From the NCBI RefSeq assembly GCF_019428685.1, contig NZ_CP080095.1:1798001-1862000 (forward strand): a stretch of DNA of 64,000 nt. Direction: 5' to 3'. Both the position numbers and the translations under genes were made by a program. This document shows, one piece after another, positions 34,659-43,684 of this stretch; the first letter of the stretch is position 1; every line of letters begins with the position of its first letter. The notes beneath the pieces were generated by a model. It was not told the origin of the DNA and ran no database searches. It saw only the letters and a program-made list of their open reading frames with translations. The stretch is from Paraburkholderia edwinii. GTDB taxonomy: Bacteria > Pseudomonadota > Gammaproteobacteria > Burkholderiales > Burkholderiaceae.

Positions 34659-37594
34659 ACCGACCTGATCCCGACGAGTTGCTGGGCAAACTGCAGCGCG
34701 AAGAAGAACGACGCCAGCGCGGCAAGCTGAAGGTATTTTTCGGCGCCTCTGCCGGCGTCGGCAAGACCTATGCGATGTTGCAGGCCGCGCGACGGCGCAG
34801 CGAAGAAGGCGTCGATGTGGTGGTCGGCATTGCCGAAACGCACGGCCGCACCGAAACCGCCGCGCTGCTCGACGGGCTCGACGTGTTGCCGCTTGCGCGC
34901 ATCGCGTATCGCGGCCGGCAGCTCGGCGAGTTCGATCTCGATGCTGCGCTCGAACGCAAGCCGCAGCTCATCCTGGTCGACGAGCTCGCGCACTCGAACG
35001 TCACCGGCGCGCGGCATGCGAAGCGCTGGCAGGACGTCTACGAGCTGCTCGATGCGGGCATCGACGTCTATACGACGGTCAATGTCCAGCATCTCGAAAG
35101 CCTCAACGACGTGGTCGGACAGATCACCGGCATTCGCGTCTGGGAGACGGTGCCCGATCGCGTGTTCGACCGCGCCGACGAAGTCACGCTCGTCGATCTG
35201 CCCGCCGAGGAACTGCTCGACCGCATGCGTGACGGCAAGGTCTATCTGCCGCAGCAGGCCGAGCGCGCGGTGCGCAATTTCTTTCGCAAGGGCAATCTGA
35301 TCGCGCTGCGCGAGCTGGCGCTGCGGCGCACGGCCGATCGCGTCGATGCGCAGATGCGCGAGTACCGCGCGGACCGCTCGATCCAGCATATCTGGCAGGC
35401 GCGCGAACGCCTGCTCGTGTGCGTGGGTCCGGGGCCTGAAGCGCCGATGCTCGTGCGTGCCGCAGCGCGTCTTGCGGCCGCACTGAAGGCCGACTGGATC
35501 GCGGTCTACGTCGAAACGCCGAAGCTGCAGCGGCTTTCCGATGAGCGTCGCGAGCGCACTTTGAATGCGCTGCGCCTCGCGGCCGAACTCGGCGCGGAGA
35601 CCGCGACGCTCGCGGGCGCCGACGCGATTGCAACGCTCGTCGGTTATGCGCGCGTGCGCAACGTATCGAAACTCGTGGCGGGCGGGTCGTCGCGCATTGG
35701 AATGTCGCGCTGGCTGCAGCGGCCGTTCGGCGAACGCCTCGCCGAACGCGCCGACGATCTCGACCTCACGCTGGTCCGCGCGACGACCGAGAGCGGCAGC
35801 GCGCGCGATCTGCGGCAAAACGACGACGCGGGCGCGTGGCGCGATGCGCTGCGCACAGCGCGCGAGCGGCGCTCGCCGCGCAGCGCCTACGGCTGGGCTG
35901 TCGCGATCTGCGCGGCGGTGACGTTTATCGCGAGCCTGCTGATCGGGCATATCGATCTCGCGAACCTCGTCATGCTGTACCTGCTCGGCGTGATTTTTAC
36001 CGCGGTGAGGCTCGGGCGCGGACCGGGTGTCGTGCTGTCGTTTCTGAGCGTCGCGGCGTTCGACTTTTTCTTCGTGCCGCCGCGCATGTCGCTGTCGGTC
36101 ACCGATACGCAGTATCTGCTGACCTTTATCGGCATGCTGCTGACGTCGCTCGTGATCAGCCATCTGACGTCGAGCCTGCGCCGCGAAGCGAGCGTCGCGC
36201 AGCGGCGCGAGCAGCGCACGGGCGCGATGTACGCGATGGCGCGCGAGCTCGCGGCCGCGCTGACGACCGAGCAGATCATCGGCATCGGCAGCCGTCATGT
36301 GAGCGAGGTGTTTCGCGCGCGCGTCGCGATGTTGCTGCCGGACAGCGCGGACCAGGTCAAGCAGAAGGTCGACGATCCCGACCAGCAGATCATGCTCGAC
36401 GGCGCGGCGCTCGATATCGACGTCGGCCAGTGGGTGTACGACCAGCAGAAGCCGGCGGGGCACGGCACCGATACGCTGCCGGCCGCGGTCGCGCTCTATC
36501 TGCCGCTCAAGGCGCCGATGCGCACGCGCGGTGTGCTCGCCGTGAAGATGCAGGACGAGCGCGAGCTCGACGTGCCCGAGCAGCAGCGCATGCTCGAGGC
36601 GTTCGCCGCGCAGATCGCGCTTGCGCTCGAGCGCGTGCACTACGTCGAGATTGCGCGCGATGCGCTCGTCAATATGGAGTCGGAGCGGCTGCGCAACTCG
36701 CTGCTGTCGGCGATTTCGCACGATCTGCGCACGCCGCTCACGACCATCGTCGGTTTCTCGTCGATGCTCGCGCAGGCGCGCGCGGCGCAGAATGCGGCCG
36801 AAGGCGCCGCCGCGCATGCGTCGTCCGAAGACGCGCTCGAAGAGGCGACGCACGCACAGTCGCAAGCGATCGACGACCTCGTCGATGCGATCCACGAAGA
36901 ATCGATGCGCATGGCCGGCATCGTGACGAATCTGCTCGATATGGCGCGGCTGCAGGCGGGCGGGCTGCAGCTGAACCGGCAATGGTCGCTGCTCGAGGAG
37001 ACGGTCGGCGCTGCGCTGCGTACTTGCCGGCGTGTGCTCGAGCGGCATCCGGTGCAGGTGCAGCTGCCGGCCGATTTGCCGCTGCTGCAACTCGATGCCG
37101 TGCTGATGGAGCGGCTCTTTGCGAATCTGTTCGAAAACGCCGCGAAATATACGCCGGCCGATACGCCTCTGGTGATCGGCGCACAGCAGATCGACGACGA
37201 CGGCAAACCGTTCGTGCGCGTCACCGTCGACGATTCCGGGCCAGGCCTGCCGGCCGGCATGGAGTCGCGTATCTTCGAGAAATTCACGCGCGGCGAGAAG
37301 GAATCGGCGAAGCCCGGCATCGGTCTTGGCCTTGCAATCTGCCGTGCGATCGTCGATGCGCATGACGGCAAGATCGGCGCGGCCAATCGTATCGCGCCGG
37401 ATGGGCGGATCGAAGGCGCGCGTTTCTGGTTCACGCTGCCGGTCGAAACGCCGCCGCCGGTGCCGGAGGCGCTCGAAGACGAGTCAGAAGAAGATAACGG
37501 GGCCACTGAAGCCAATGCGGCCGGGCGTGCCGATCCGTCTGACGGCGAACCGTCGGGCGGCGACCGCTCGCCGGCCCCGACACGACAACACTAG
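34655..37594 (+). CDS. kdpD: Osmosensitive K+ channel sensor histidine kinase KdpD
   Basis: 979 residues. Order: cytoplasmic KdpD domain with Walker A GASAGVGKT (residues 30-38), a universal-stress-like domain around 250-370, four membrane spans about 405-500 (DUF4118), a GAF-like segment, HisKA with His689 in ISHDLRTPL, and HATPase with ENAAKYTP and GIGLGLAIC. About 31 Ala/Glu/Gln-rich residues (708-738) are inserted after the phosphorylated helix, lengthening the dimerisation hairpin. An acidic and Ser/Gly-rich tail of about 45 residues follows the ATPase domain. It senses K+ limitation and phosphorylates KdpE. Confidence 0.96.
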   Translation: MNRPDPDELLGKLQREEERRQRGKLKVFFGASAGVGKTYAMLQAARRRSEEGVDVVVGIAETHGRTETAALLDGLDVLPLARIAYRGRQLGEFDLDAALERKPQLILVDELAHSNVTGARHAKRWQDVYELLDAGIDVYTTVNVQHLESLNDVVGQITGIRVWETVPDRVFDRADEVTLVDLPAEELLDRMRDGKVYLPQQAERAVRNFFRKGNLIALRELALRRTADRVDAQMREYRADRSIQHIWQARERLLVCVGPGPEAPMLVRAAARLAAALKADWIAVYVETPKLQRLSDERRERTLNALRLAAELGAETATLAGADAIATLVGYARVRNVSKLVAGGSSRIGMSRWLQRPFGERLAERADDLDLTLVRATTESGSARDLRQNDDAGAWRDALRTARERRSPRSAYGWAVAICAAVTFIASLLIGHIDLANLVMLYLLGVIFTAVRLGRGPGVVLSFLSVAAFDFFFVPPRMSLSVTDTQYLLTFIGMLLTSLVISHLTSSLRREASVAQRREQRTGAMYAMARELAAALTTEQIIGIGSRHVSEVFRARVAMLLPDSADQVKQKVDDPDQQIMLDGAALDIDVGQWVYDQQKPAGHGTDTLPAAVALYLPLKAPMRTRGVLAVKMQDERELDVPEQQRMLEAFAAQIALALERVHYVEIARDALVNMESERLRNSLLSAISHDLRTPLTTIVGFSSMLAQARAAQNAAEGAAAHASSEDALEEATHAQSQAIDDLVDAIHEESMRMAGIVTNLLDMARLQAGGLQLNRQWSLLEETVGAALRTCRRVLERHPVQVQLPADLPLLQLDAVLMERLFANLFENAAKYTPADTPLVIGAQQIDDDGKPFVRVTVDDSGPGLPAGMESRIFEKFTRGEKESAKPGIGLGLAICRAIVDAHDGKIGAANRIAPDGRIEGARFWFTLPVETPPPVPEALEDESEEDNGATEANAAGRADPSDGEPSGGDRSPAPTRQH

Positions 37595-37606
37595 CGAAAC
37601 CTACCC

Positions 37607-38305
37607 ATGAGTGACCCGAGCATCACGGTCGTCCTGATCGAAGACGAAAAACAGATTCGCCGCTTCGTGCGCGCGTCGCTGGAAGGCGAGGGCATCGTCG
37701 TGCACGACGCGCAGACCGGCAAGCAGGGGCTCGTCGAAGCGGCGACGCGCAAGCCCGACCTCGTGATCGTCGACCTCGGCCTGCCCGATACGGACGGCCT
37801 CGACGTGATCCGCGAACTGCGCGGCTGGAGCGACCTGCCGGTGATCGTGCTGTCCGCGCGCACCCAGGAAAGCGAGAAGGTGGCCGCGCTCGACGCGGGC
37901 GCCGACGACTATCTGACCAAGCCGTTCGGCGTCTCCGAACTGCTCGCGCGGATCCGCGCGCATTTGCGCCGGCGCAACCAGGCCGCCGCGAGCGACTCGC
38001 CGCAGGCGCATTTCGGCGCGGTGACGGTCGATCTCGCGCTGCGCCAGGTGTGGCGCGACGGCGAGCTCGTGCATCTGACGCCGATCGAGTACCGGCTGCT
38101 GGCGACGCTCGTGCGCCACGCGGGCCGGGTGCTCACACACCGGCAACTGCTGCGCGACGTCTGGGGACCGTCGCATGTCGAAAGTCATCACTATCTGCGC
38201 ATTTATATGGCGCATCTGCGGCAGAAGCTCGAGCGCGATCCGGCACAGCCTGAACATATCGTGACGGAAACGGGTGTCGGATACAGGCTGGTCGGCGTGG
38301 CTTGA
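37607..38305 (+). CDS. kdpE: Two-component response regulator KdpE
   Basis: 232 residues, OmpR/PhoB type. Receiver domain with acidic pocket IEDE (residues 11-14), phosphorylated Asp56 in LVIVDLGLPDTDGLD, Thr/Ser-Ala switch VLSARTQE and the Lys of YLTKPFG. The winged-helix domain carries VHLTPIEYRLLATLVRHAGR and HYLRIYMAHLRQKLERDPAQ. It activates the kdp operon upon phosphorylation by KdpD. Twelve bases separate it from kdpD. Confidence 0.96.
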   Translation: MSDPSITVVLIEDEKQIRRFVRASLEGEGIVVHDAQTGKQGLVEAATRKPDLVIVDLGLPDTDGLDVIRELRGWSDLPVIVLSARTQESEKVAALDAGADDYLTKPFGVSELLARIRAHLRRRNQAAASDSPQAHFGAVTVDLALRQVWRDGELVHLTPIEYRLLATLVRHAGRVLTHRQLLRDVWGPSHVESHHYLRIYMAHLRQKLERDPAQPEHIVTETGVGYRLVGVA

Positions 38306-38395
38306 GGCAAGGCGGGTAGGAAAAAATCGGGGAAAATTGAGGGCAAGGCCACTATATCGATTCGTAGATGCGCACGCGTTCCATCAGTTGCCGTT

Positions 38396-38404
38396 TGATA
38401 TAAT
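38396..38404 (+). promoter_or_regulatory. Extended -10 promoter of the guanidinium exporter
   Basis: TGATATAAT contains a perfect TATAAT (38399-38404) preceded by the TGn extension, which can compensate for the poor -35 region. Predicted transcription starts around 38411, exactly at the first helix of the riboswitch. Confidence 0.75.
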
Positions 38405-38412
38405 TACGAAGT

Positions 38413-38478
38413 CGTAAGGACGGCCTTACGCGTTCGGAATCAACGGGGACGACCCCATCCAACCTGTGGGAGCGTCCC
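38413..38478 (+). promoter_or_regulatory. Guanidine-II (mini-ykkC) riboswitch
   Basis: Two hairpins with ACGR loops: CGTAAGG-ACGG-CCTTACG (38413-38430) and GGGG-ACGA-CCCC (38445-38456). This is the defining pattern of the mini-ykkC/guanidine-II aptamer. The Shine-Dalgarno GGGAG (38468-38472) can pair through TGGG (38467-38470) with CCCA (38454-38457) from the 3' arm of the second hairpin. Guanidine-stabilised P2 would therefore release the ribosome site and turn translation on. A helix GGGACG (38446-38451) / CGTCCC (38473-38478) is a further alternative. The controlled gene is a guanidinium exporter, as expected. Confidence 0.9.
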
Positions 38479-38479
38479 G

Positions 38480-38800
38480 ATGTCCTGGATTCTTCTGTTT
38501 ATTGCCGGCCTGCTCGAAGTTGCCTGGGCCGCGGGTCTCAAATCCTCTGATGGTTTTACGCGGCTTTGGCCGTCGGTGTTTACCATCGTCACCGCTCTCG
38601 GCAGCTTCGTGCTGCTTGCGCTCGCGATGCGCCAGTTGCCGCTTGGCACCGCGTACGCCGTGTGGACCGGTATCGGCGCGGTCGGCGCGTTCGTGTTCGG
38701 TATCGTCATGATGGGCGAGGCGGTGACGCTGCCGCGTATCGCCAGCGCGCTGCTGATCGTGGTCGGGTTGATCGGGCTCAAGCTTTCGTCCGGTCACTGA
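38480..38800 (+). CDS. sugE: SMR-family guanidinium exporter (Gdx/SugE)
   Basis: 106 residues with four membrane helices. [20 protein letters not shown] carries the essential Glu13 of SMR transporters; [20 protein letters not shown] and [20 protein letters not shown] complete the SugE/Gdx signature that distinguishes it from EmrE-type multidrug pumps. It exchanges guanidinium for protons. The upstream guanidine-II riboswitch strongly supports the substrate. GGGAG seven bases before the ATG is the ribosome site. Confidence 0.95.
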   Translation: MSWILLFIAGLLEVAWAAGLKSSDGFTRLWPSVFTIVTALGSFVLLALAMRQLPLGTAYAVWTGIGAVGAFVFGIVMMGEAVTLPRIASALLIVVGLIGLKLSSGH

Positions 38801-39185
38801 GCGGAGACTGAGCGATCGCCGGGCGTCACTGAGTGGTCCCTGAGCCTTTACCGGGTGGGCGCCGAGCGCTCATCGATCACTGCGTCAGCGCGCCCTGCGG
38901 GCAACTCGGTTGCCCGCGCAACCAATCTGTTTTTGCCTTGCTGGCACCCAAAATCCTTAAACCTGCCGCGCATAGTCCGCTTTTCGCCACAGTACTTCCG
39001 GCTTTCAATCGGCGGATTCTGAAGTGACGTGGCTATAATGAACCCAATTCCAACCTGAACTCGTACCGTGCGGCGTGGCGCCGCGCGGACTCGGCGGCAA
39101 CGGCTGGGCGGGGCGCGGGCGTGCTTCGCGCCAGAAGCCGCGAGGAGCATGAGGTGCGCACCGTGCGCGTCTCTGGAGGCGCGCC
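38801..39185. other. Intergenic region sugE / DUF4126
   Basis: About 385 bases without a supported gene. A TATAAT box at 39034-39039 with a poor -35 region is a candidate promoter for the DUF4126 operon, giving a leader of about 140 bases. The first part contains repeated (A)CTGAG(C/T)G fragments (38798-38842). Confidence 0.5.
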
Positions 39186-39797
39186 ATGCTTGAACCCCTT
39201 TCGCTTGCAGCGGGCCTGTCATGGGGCAGCGGGCTGCGCCTCTATCTGACCGTGCTGATCGCTGGCCTGCTCGCACGTTTCGGCGTCATCCATCTCCCCG
39301 ACACGCTATCCGCGCTGAGCTCGCCATGGGTGATCGGCGTCGCCGGGACGCTGACGGTCACCGAATTCCTCGCCGACAAGATTCCCGCCTTCGATTCGCT
39401 GTGGGATGCGGTCCACACGTTTATCCGTATTCCGGCCGGCGCTGTGCTCGCGGCCGGGGCGCTCGGTCATGCCGATCCGGCGCTGCTGACCGTGGCCGCG
39501 CTCGCGGGCGGCACGCTCGCCGGTACCGCGCACCTGACCAAGGCCGGCACGCGCGCACTGATCAACCTGTCGCCTGAGCCGGTGTCGAACGTCGTCACGT
39601 CGACGGCCGAGGAAGGCATGGTGTTCGGCGGCCTGCTGCTGGCGCTGTTTGCGCCGGTGATCTTCCTCGTGCTGCTGGTTGGCTTTCTCGTGGTCGTGAG
39701 CTGGGTGCTGCCGCGGTTGTGGCGCGGCGTGCAGGGCGGGTTCCGCGGCATGGCGACGCATATGGTGTCGCGTCTTGCGCGGAGCCGGCACGATTGA
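39186..39797 (+). CDS. DUF4126 family membrane protein
   Basis: 203 residues with about five hydrophobic segments: LEPLSLAAGLSWGSGLRLYL at the start, VIGVAGTLTVTEFLADKIPA, a Gly/Ala-rich central region (ALAGGTLAGTAHLTKAGTRA) and FGGLLLALFAPVIFLVLLVG near the end. This is the DUF4126 pattern; function is not established. TGGAGG lies about six bases before the ATG. Its stop codon overlaps the proposed TTG start of the FtsX-like permease, suggesting coupling. Confidence 0.85.
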   Translation: MLEPLSLAAGLSWGSGLRLYLTVLIAGLLARFGVIHLPDTLSALSSPWVIGVAGTLTVTEFLADKIPAFDSLWDAVHTFIRIPAGAVLAAGALGHADPALLTVAALAGGTLAGTAHLTKAGTRALINLSPEPVSNVVTSTAEEGMVFGGLLLALFAPVIFLVLLVGFLVVVSWVLPRLWRGVQGGFRGMATHMVSRLARSRHD

Positions 39798-42394
39798 GCG
39801 CCCCGGCCCGTGAAGCCCGCAATGACGTAACGGCGCGCGAGCGCTCGCTCCCCGTGCCGCACCGGCACGTCGCGTGGAGCGACCTGCTGCGGCAGGCCGC
39901 GCTGATGACGGCGCGCGACTGGCGCGCTGGCGAGCTGACCATGCTGCTGCTCGCACTGGTGCTCGCGGTGGCCGCGTTGACGAGCGTCGGCTTCCTTGCC
40001 GACCGTCTGCACCAGGGGCTCGAGCGCGATGCACGGCGGATGATTGCCGCCGACTTTATCGTGCGCGCCGATCACCCGGTCAATCCGCAATTCGCGCAAG
40101 AGGCGAAGTCGCGCGGTCTCGAGACCGCGACCACGGCGATTTTTCCGAGCATGATCAACTCGACGGCCGCGAAGCCGCTGTCGCGCCTCGCCGCGATCAA
40201 GGCCGTGTCGCCCGGCTATCCGCTGCGCGGGGCGCTGCGGATCGCGCCACAGCCCGGCGCGCCCGATAGCGCGGCCCGCTCGATTCCGCCGCCCGGCACC
40301 GTCTGGGTCGACGAGCAACTGCTCGACGCGCTGAAAGTGCATGTTGGCGATACCGTGAAAGTCGGCGGGCGCGACTTCAAGATCGGCGCTGTGATCACGA
40401 AAGAGCTCGACCGCGGCTTCGCCTTCGTCAATTTCTCGCCGCGGCTCATGATGAACGACGCCGACGTGCCGTCGACGGGGCTCATCACCTACGGCAGCCG
40501 CGTCACGTACCGGCTGCTTGTCGCCGGCAGCGATCAGGCGGTCGAGACCTATGCGAAATGGGCTCACGAACAGGTCGACGGCGGCAAGATGCGCGGCGTC
40601 GCGCTCGAATCGCTGCAGGACGGTCAGCCGCAGGTGCGCCAGACGCTCGATCGCGCGCGCCACTTCCTCACGCTCGTCTCGCTTTTGACCGCGCTGCTCG
40701 CGGCGGTCGCGATCGCGATGGCCGCGCATCGCTATATGCGCCGGCATCTCGACAGCTGCGCGGCGATGCGCTGTCTCGGCGTCAGCCAGCGCACGCTGCG
40801 CGCGCTGTTTACGATCGAATTTGTCGGGCTCGGCGTGATCGGCGGTCTCGTTGGCGTCGTGCTCGGCTTCGTCGGGCACTTTGTGCTGCTGCGCTGGCTC
40901 GGCGGTCTGATCGGCGTCGTGCTGCCGTTTCCGAGCGCATGGCCGGCGCTCGAGGGCATCGCGGCGGGGCTCGTGCTGCTGCTCGGTTTCGCGTTGCCGC
41001 CGCTGTTGCCGCTGACGCGCGTGTCGCCGGTGCGCGTGCTGCGCCGCGAATGGGGCGAAGCGGGCCGCACCGCCTGGGCTGCGTATGCGCTCGGCGTCGT
41101 GCTGTTCGCGGGGCTGCTCGTGCTCGCGGCTGGCGAACTGAAGCTGGGCGGTATCGTCGCCGGAGGATTCGCGGGCGGGTTGCTTGTGTTTATTTGCGTT
41201 GCACGCGTGGCGCTGTGGGGCTCGGCGCGAATTGTGCGCAGCGAGCGCTTTGCCGTGGGCGTCGGCTGGCGTTATGCGCTCGCATCGCTCGAGCGGCGCG
41301 CGAACGCCAGCGCGCTGCAGATCACGGCGCTTGCGATCGGCCTGATGTGCCTGTTGCTGATCGCGATGACACGCGACGATCTCGTCGCGGGCTGGCGTAA
41401 ATCGACGCCGCCCGACGCGCCGAACGAATTCATCATCGATATCCAGCCTGACCAGCGCGAGCCGGTCACGCAGTACCTCGCGAAGCACGGTTTCGCCCAT
41501 GTCGACCTGTCGCCGATGGTGCGCGGCCGGCTCACCGCGATCAACGGCAAGCCCGTGAATCCCGATGCGTACAAGGGCGACGATGCGCGGCGTCTGGTGG
41601 ACCGCGAGTTCAACCTGTCTTATACGACGCAACTGCCCGACGACAACCGCATCGAGACTGGCCAGTGGTACGGCAACACGGATAAGCCGCAGATTTCAAT
41701 CGAGCAGGGCCTCGCGAAGCTGATCAACGTGAAGCCTGGCGATACGCTGCGTTTCGATGTGACGGGCCTGTCGATCGAGGCGCCGGTGACGAGCACCCGC
41801 AAGCTCGACTGGGGCTCGTTCAAGGTGAACTTCTTTGTGCTGATGCCGCCGGCCGCGCTGAAGGATTTCCCGGCGACCTTCATTACGAGCTTTCATGTTC
41901 CGCCTGAGCAGCGTTCGGCGATCGATGGGCTCATCGCCGCTTATCCGAACCTGACCGCGATCGACACCGGGCCGATTCTCGCGCAGGTGCAAGCCGTGAT
42001 GGAGCAGGTCATCGACGCGGTGCAGTTCCTGTTTCTATTCACGCTTGTGGCGGGTGTGCTCGTGCTGTACGCGGCGCTGGCCGGCACGCGCGACGAGCGC
42101 ATGCGAGAATCGGCGCTGCTGCGCGCGCTCGGTGCTTCGCACCGCCAGGTGCGCGCGGTGCAGATCGCTGAATTCATCGCGGTGGGCGCGTTGTCGGGTC
42201 TGATGGCCGCAGTCGGCGCGCAGGTGGTCGGCTCGGTGCTCGCCACGCGCGTATTCGAGTTTTATCTTGAGTTCGATCCGTGGCTGCTGCCGGCCGGTAT
42301 TGCGGCTGGGATCGCGTGCGCGGGACTCGGCGGGTGGCTGAGCTTGCGGCATGTGCTGATGCGTCCGGCGCTTCAGTCGCTACGCGATGCGTGA
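39794..42394 (+). CDS. FtsX-like ABC transporter permease (YbbP type)
   Basis: 866 residues from TTG 39794. The arrangement is that of large FtsX/MacB-fold permeases: TM near residues 50-70 (LTMLLLALVLAVAALTSVGF), a large periplasmic domain, a four-helix cluster at 290-460, a second periplasmic domain, and three C-terminal helices ending in SLRHVLMRPALQSLR. The YbbAP-type exporters it resembles need a LolD-like ATPase, but no such gene lies next to it here. The TTG overlaps the DUF4126 stop and is preceded by GCGGAG; ATGs at 39719 and 39905 are alternatives. Confidence 0.82.
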   Translation: MSAPAREARNDVTARERSLPVPHRHVAWSDLLRQAALMTARDWRAGELTMLLLALVLAVAALTSVGFLADRLHQGLERDARRMIAADFIVRADHPVNPQFAQEAKSRGLETATTAIFPSMINSTAAKPLSRLAAIKAVSPGYPLRGALRIAPQPGAPDSAARSIPPPGTVWVDEQLLDALKVHVGDTVKVGGRDFKIGAVITKELDRGFAFVNFSPRLMMNDADVPSTGLITYGSRVTYRLLVAGSDQAVETYAKWAHEQVDGGKMRGVALESLQDGQPQVRQTLDRARHFLTLVSLLTALLAAVAIAMAAHRYMRRHLDSCAAMRCLGVSQRTLRALFTIEFVGLGVIGGLVGVVLGFVGHFVLLRWLGGLIGVVLPFPSAWPALEGIAAGLVLLLGFALPPLLPLTRVSPVRVLRREWGEAGRTAWAAYALGVVLFAGLLVLAAGELKLGGIVAGGFAGGLLVFICVARVALWGSARIVRSERFAVGVGWRYALASLERRANASALQITALAIGLMCLLLIAMTRDDLVAGWRKSTPPDAPNEFIIDIQPDQREPVTQYLAKHGFAHVDLSPMVRGRLTAINGKPVNPDAYKGDDARRLVDREFNLSYTTQLPDDNRIETGQWYGNTDKPQISIEQGLAKLINVKPGDTLRFDVTGLSIEAPVTSTRKLDWGSFKVNFFVLMPPAALKDFPATFITSFHVPPEQRSAIDGLIAAYPNLTAIDTGPILAQVQAVMEQVIDAVQFLFLFTLVAGVLVLYAALAGTRDERMRESALLRALGASHRQVRAVQIAEFIAVGALSGLMAAVGAQVVGSVLATRVFEFYLEFDPWLLPAGIAAGIACAGLGGWLSLRHVLMRPALQSLRDA

Positions 42395-42438
42395 TGCGTC
42401 GCGCACTCTTTCGTTTCAATGAACTGGCTTTTCTTCGT

Positions 42439-42849
42439 ATGACCGATACCAACGACACCACGCTCGCGCAACCGACCGCGTTCGAACTCGTAGGCGGCGA
42501 AGCGCGCGTGCGCGAACTCGTCGACCGCTTTTACGACCTGATGGACCTCGAGCCCGATTTCGCGGGCATCCGCGCGCTGCATCCGCCGACGCTCGAAGGC
42601 TCGCGCGACAAGTTTTTCTGGTTCCTGTGCGGCTGGCTCGGCGGCCCGAGCCACTACGAAGACCGCTTTGGCCATCCGCGGTTGCGCGCGCGGCATCTGC
42701 CGTTCGCGATCGCGTCGAGCGAGCGCGATCAGTGGCTGCGCTGCATGGCGTGGGCGATGCAGGACGTCGGCTTATCCGAAACGCTGCGCGAACGGCTGCT
42801 GCATTCGTTCTTCGATACGGCGGACTGGATGCGTAACCGGCCCGGTTGA
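42439..42849 (+). CDS. Group II truncated haemoglobin
   Basis: 136 residues, a two-over-two globin. The proximal-His region reads FGHPRLRARHLPFAI, Trp residues flank it (FFWFLCGWLGGP and WLRCMAWAM), and FYDLMDLEPDFAGIRALHPP covers the B-E region with Tyr at B10. Group II members bind oxygen or NO and are linked to nitrosative or oxidative stress. The frame can start earlier at ATG 42394, which overlaps the permease stop (TGATG) and adds 15 residues; I prefer 42439 by homologous N-termini. Confidence 0.9.
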   Translation: MTDTNDTTLAQPTAFELVGGEARVRELVDRFYDLMDLEPDFAGIRALHPPTLEGSRDKFFWFLCGWLGGPSHYEDRFGHPRLRARHLPFAIASSERDQWLRCMAWAMQDVGLSETLRERLLHSFFDTADWMRNRPG

Positions 42850-42952
42850 GCGTGGTTGCGCCTTGGTTGAGCCCCGCGTTTTTCCGCAGGCGCATTGCTT
42901 TGGGCGCCGAACATCCCGCGCCAACTGAATAACGATATCAAGGAGATCCCCC

Positions 42953-43684
42953 ATGACGACGCGCGCATTGTTTCGCGAAGACGCGTATCTGACCGGCTGC
43001 GACGCGACGATCACCGCCGTCGACGAGCTCGGCATTCATCTTGACCAGACCGTGTTCTATCCGCTGGGCGGCGGCCAGGCCGGCGACGCCGGCGCGCTCG
43101 TGCTCGCCGACGGCACGCGCATCGATATCGCCGATACACGCAAGGCGAAGTTCGAGGGCGCGACGCCCGACGATGCAGTGCACGTCCCGGCGCCGGGCCA
43201 GGAAGCGCTGCTTGCGCGCTTCGTCGCCGGCGAGCGCGTGCGTGCCGAAATCGACTGGGCGCGCCGCTACCGGCATATGCGGCTGCATACGGCGAGCCAT
43301 CTGATGTGCGCGGTGCTGCCGTATGCGGTCGACGGCTGCAGCATCACGACCGACTACGCGCGCCTCGACTTCGCGACGGTCGATCCGATCGAGCGCGAGC
43401 AGGTTGAAGCGCGGCTCGCGGAACTCGTCGGCGGTGCGCATGGCGTCGCGACCGAATGGATCACCGACGACGAAATGGCCGCGCGGCCCGAACTGGTACG
43501 CACGATGAGCGTGAAGCCGCCGATGGGACTCGGCCGCGTGCGTCTGTTGCGCATCGAAGGCGTCGATCTGCAGCCGTGCGGCGGCACGCATGTGCGCAAT
43601 ACGCAGGAGATCGGCGCGCTGCGCGTCGCGAAACTCGAGAAGAAAAGCGCGCGCACGCGCCGGCTGGTGCTGGAACTCGTGTGA
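42953..43684 (+). CDS. Alanyl-tRNA editing protein AlaX
   Basis: 243 residues, a free-standing homologue of the AlaRS editing domain that hydrolyses mischarged Ser-/Gly-tRNA(Ala). Zinc ligands appear as HTASH in the middle and CGGTH near residue 204. VFYPLGGGQAGDAGAL and RLDFATVDPIEREQVE are typical. AAGGAG about nine bases before the ATG sets the start. The stop overlaps the GTG of the DUF924 gene (GTGA). Confidence 0.93.
   Translation: MTTRALFREDAYLTGCDATITAVDELGIHLDQTVFYPLGGGQAGDAGALVLADGTRIDIADTRKAKFEGATPDDAVHVPAPGQEALLARFVAGERVRAEIDWARRYRHMRLHTASHLMCAVLPYAVDGCSITTDYARLDFATVDPIEREQVEARLAELVGGAHGVATEWITDDEMAARPELVRTMSVKPPMGLGRVRLLRIEGVDLQPCGGTHVRNTQEIGALRVAKLEKKSARTRRLVLELV

Noticed and set aside
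34649..37363. Long antisense frame opposite kdpD
   Set aside because: Shadow of the kdpD coding sequence; composition rich in Arg, His and Glu is the usual complement artefact.
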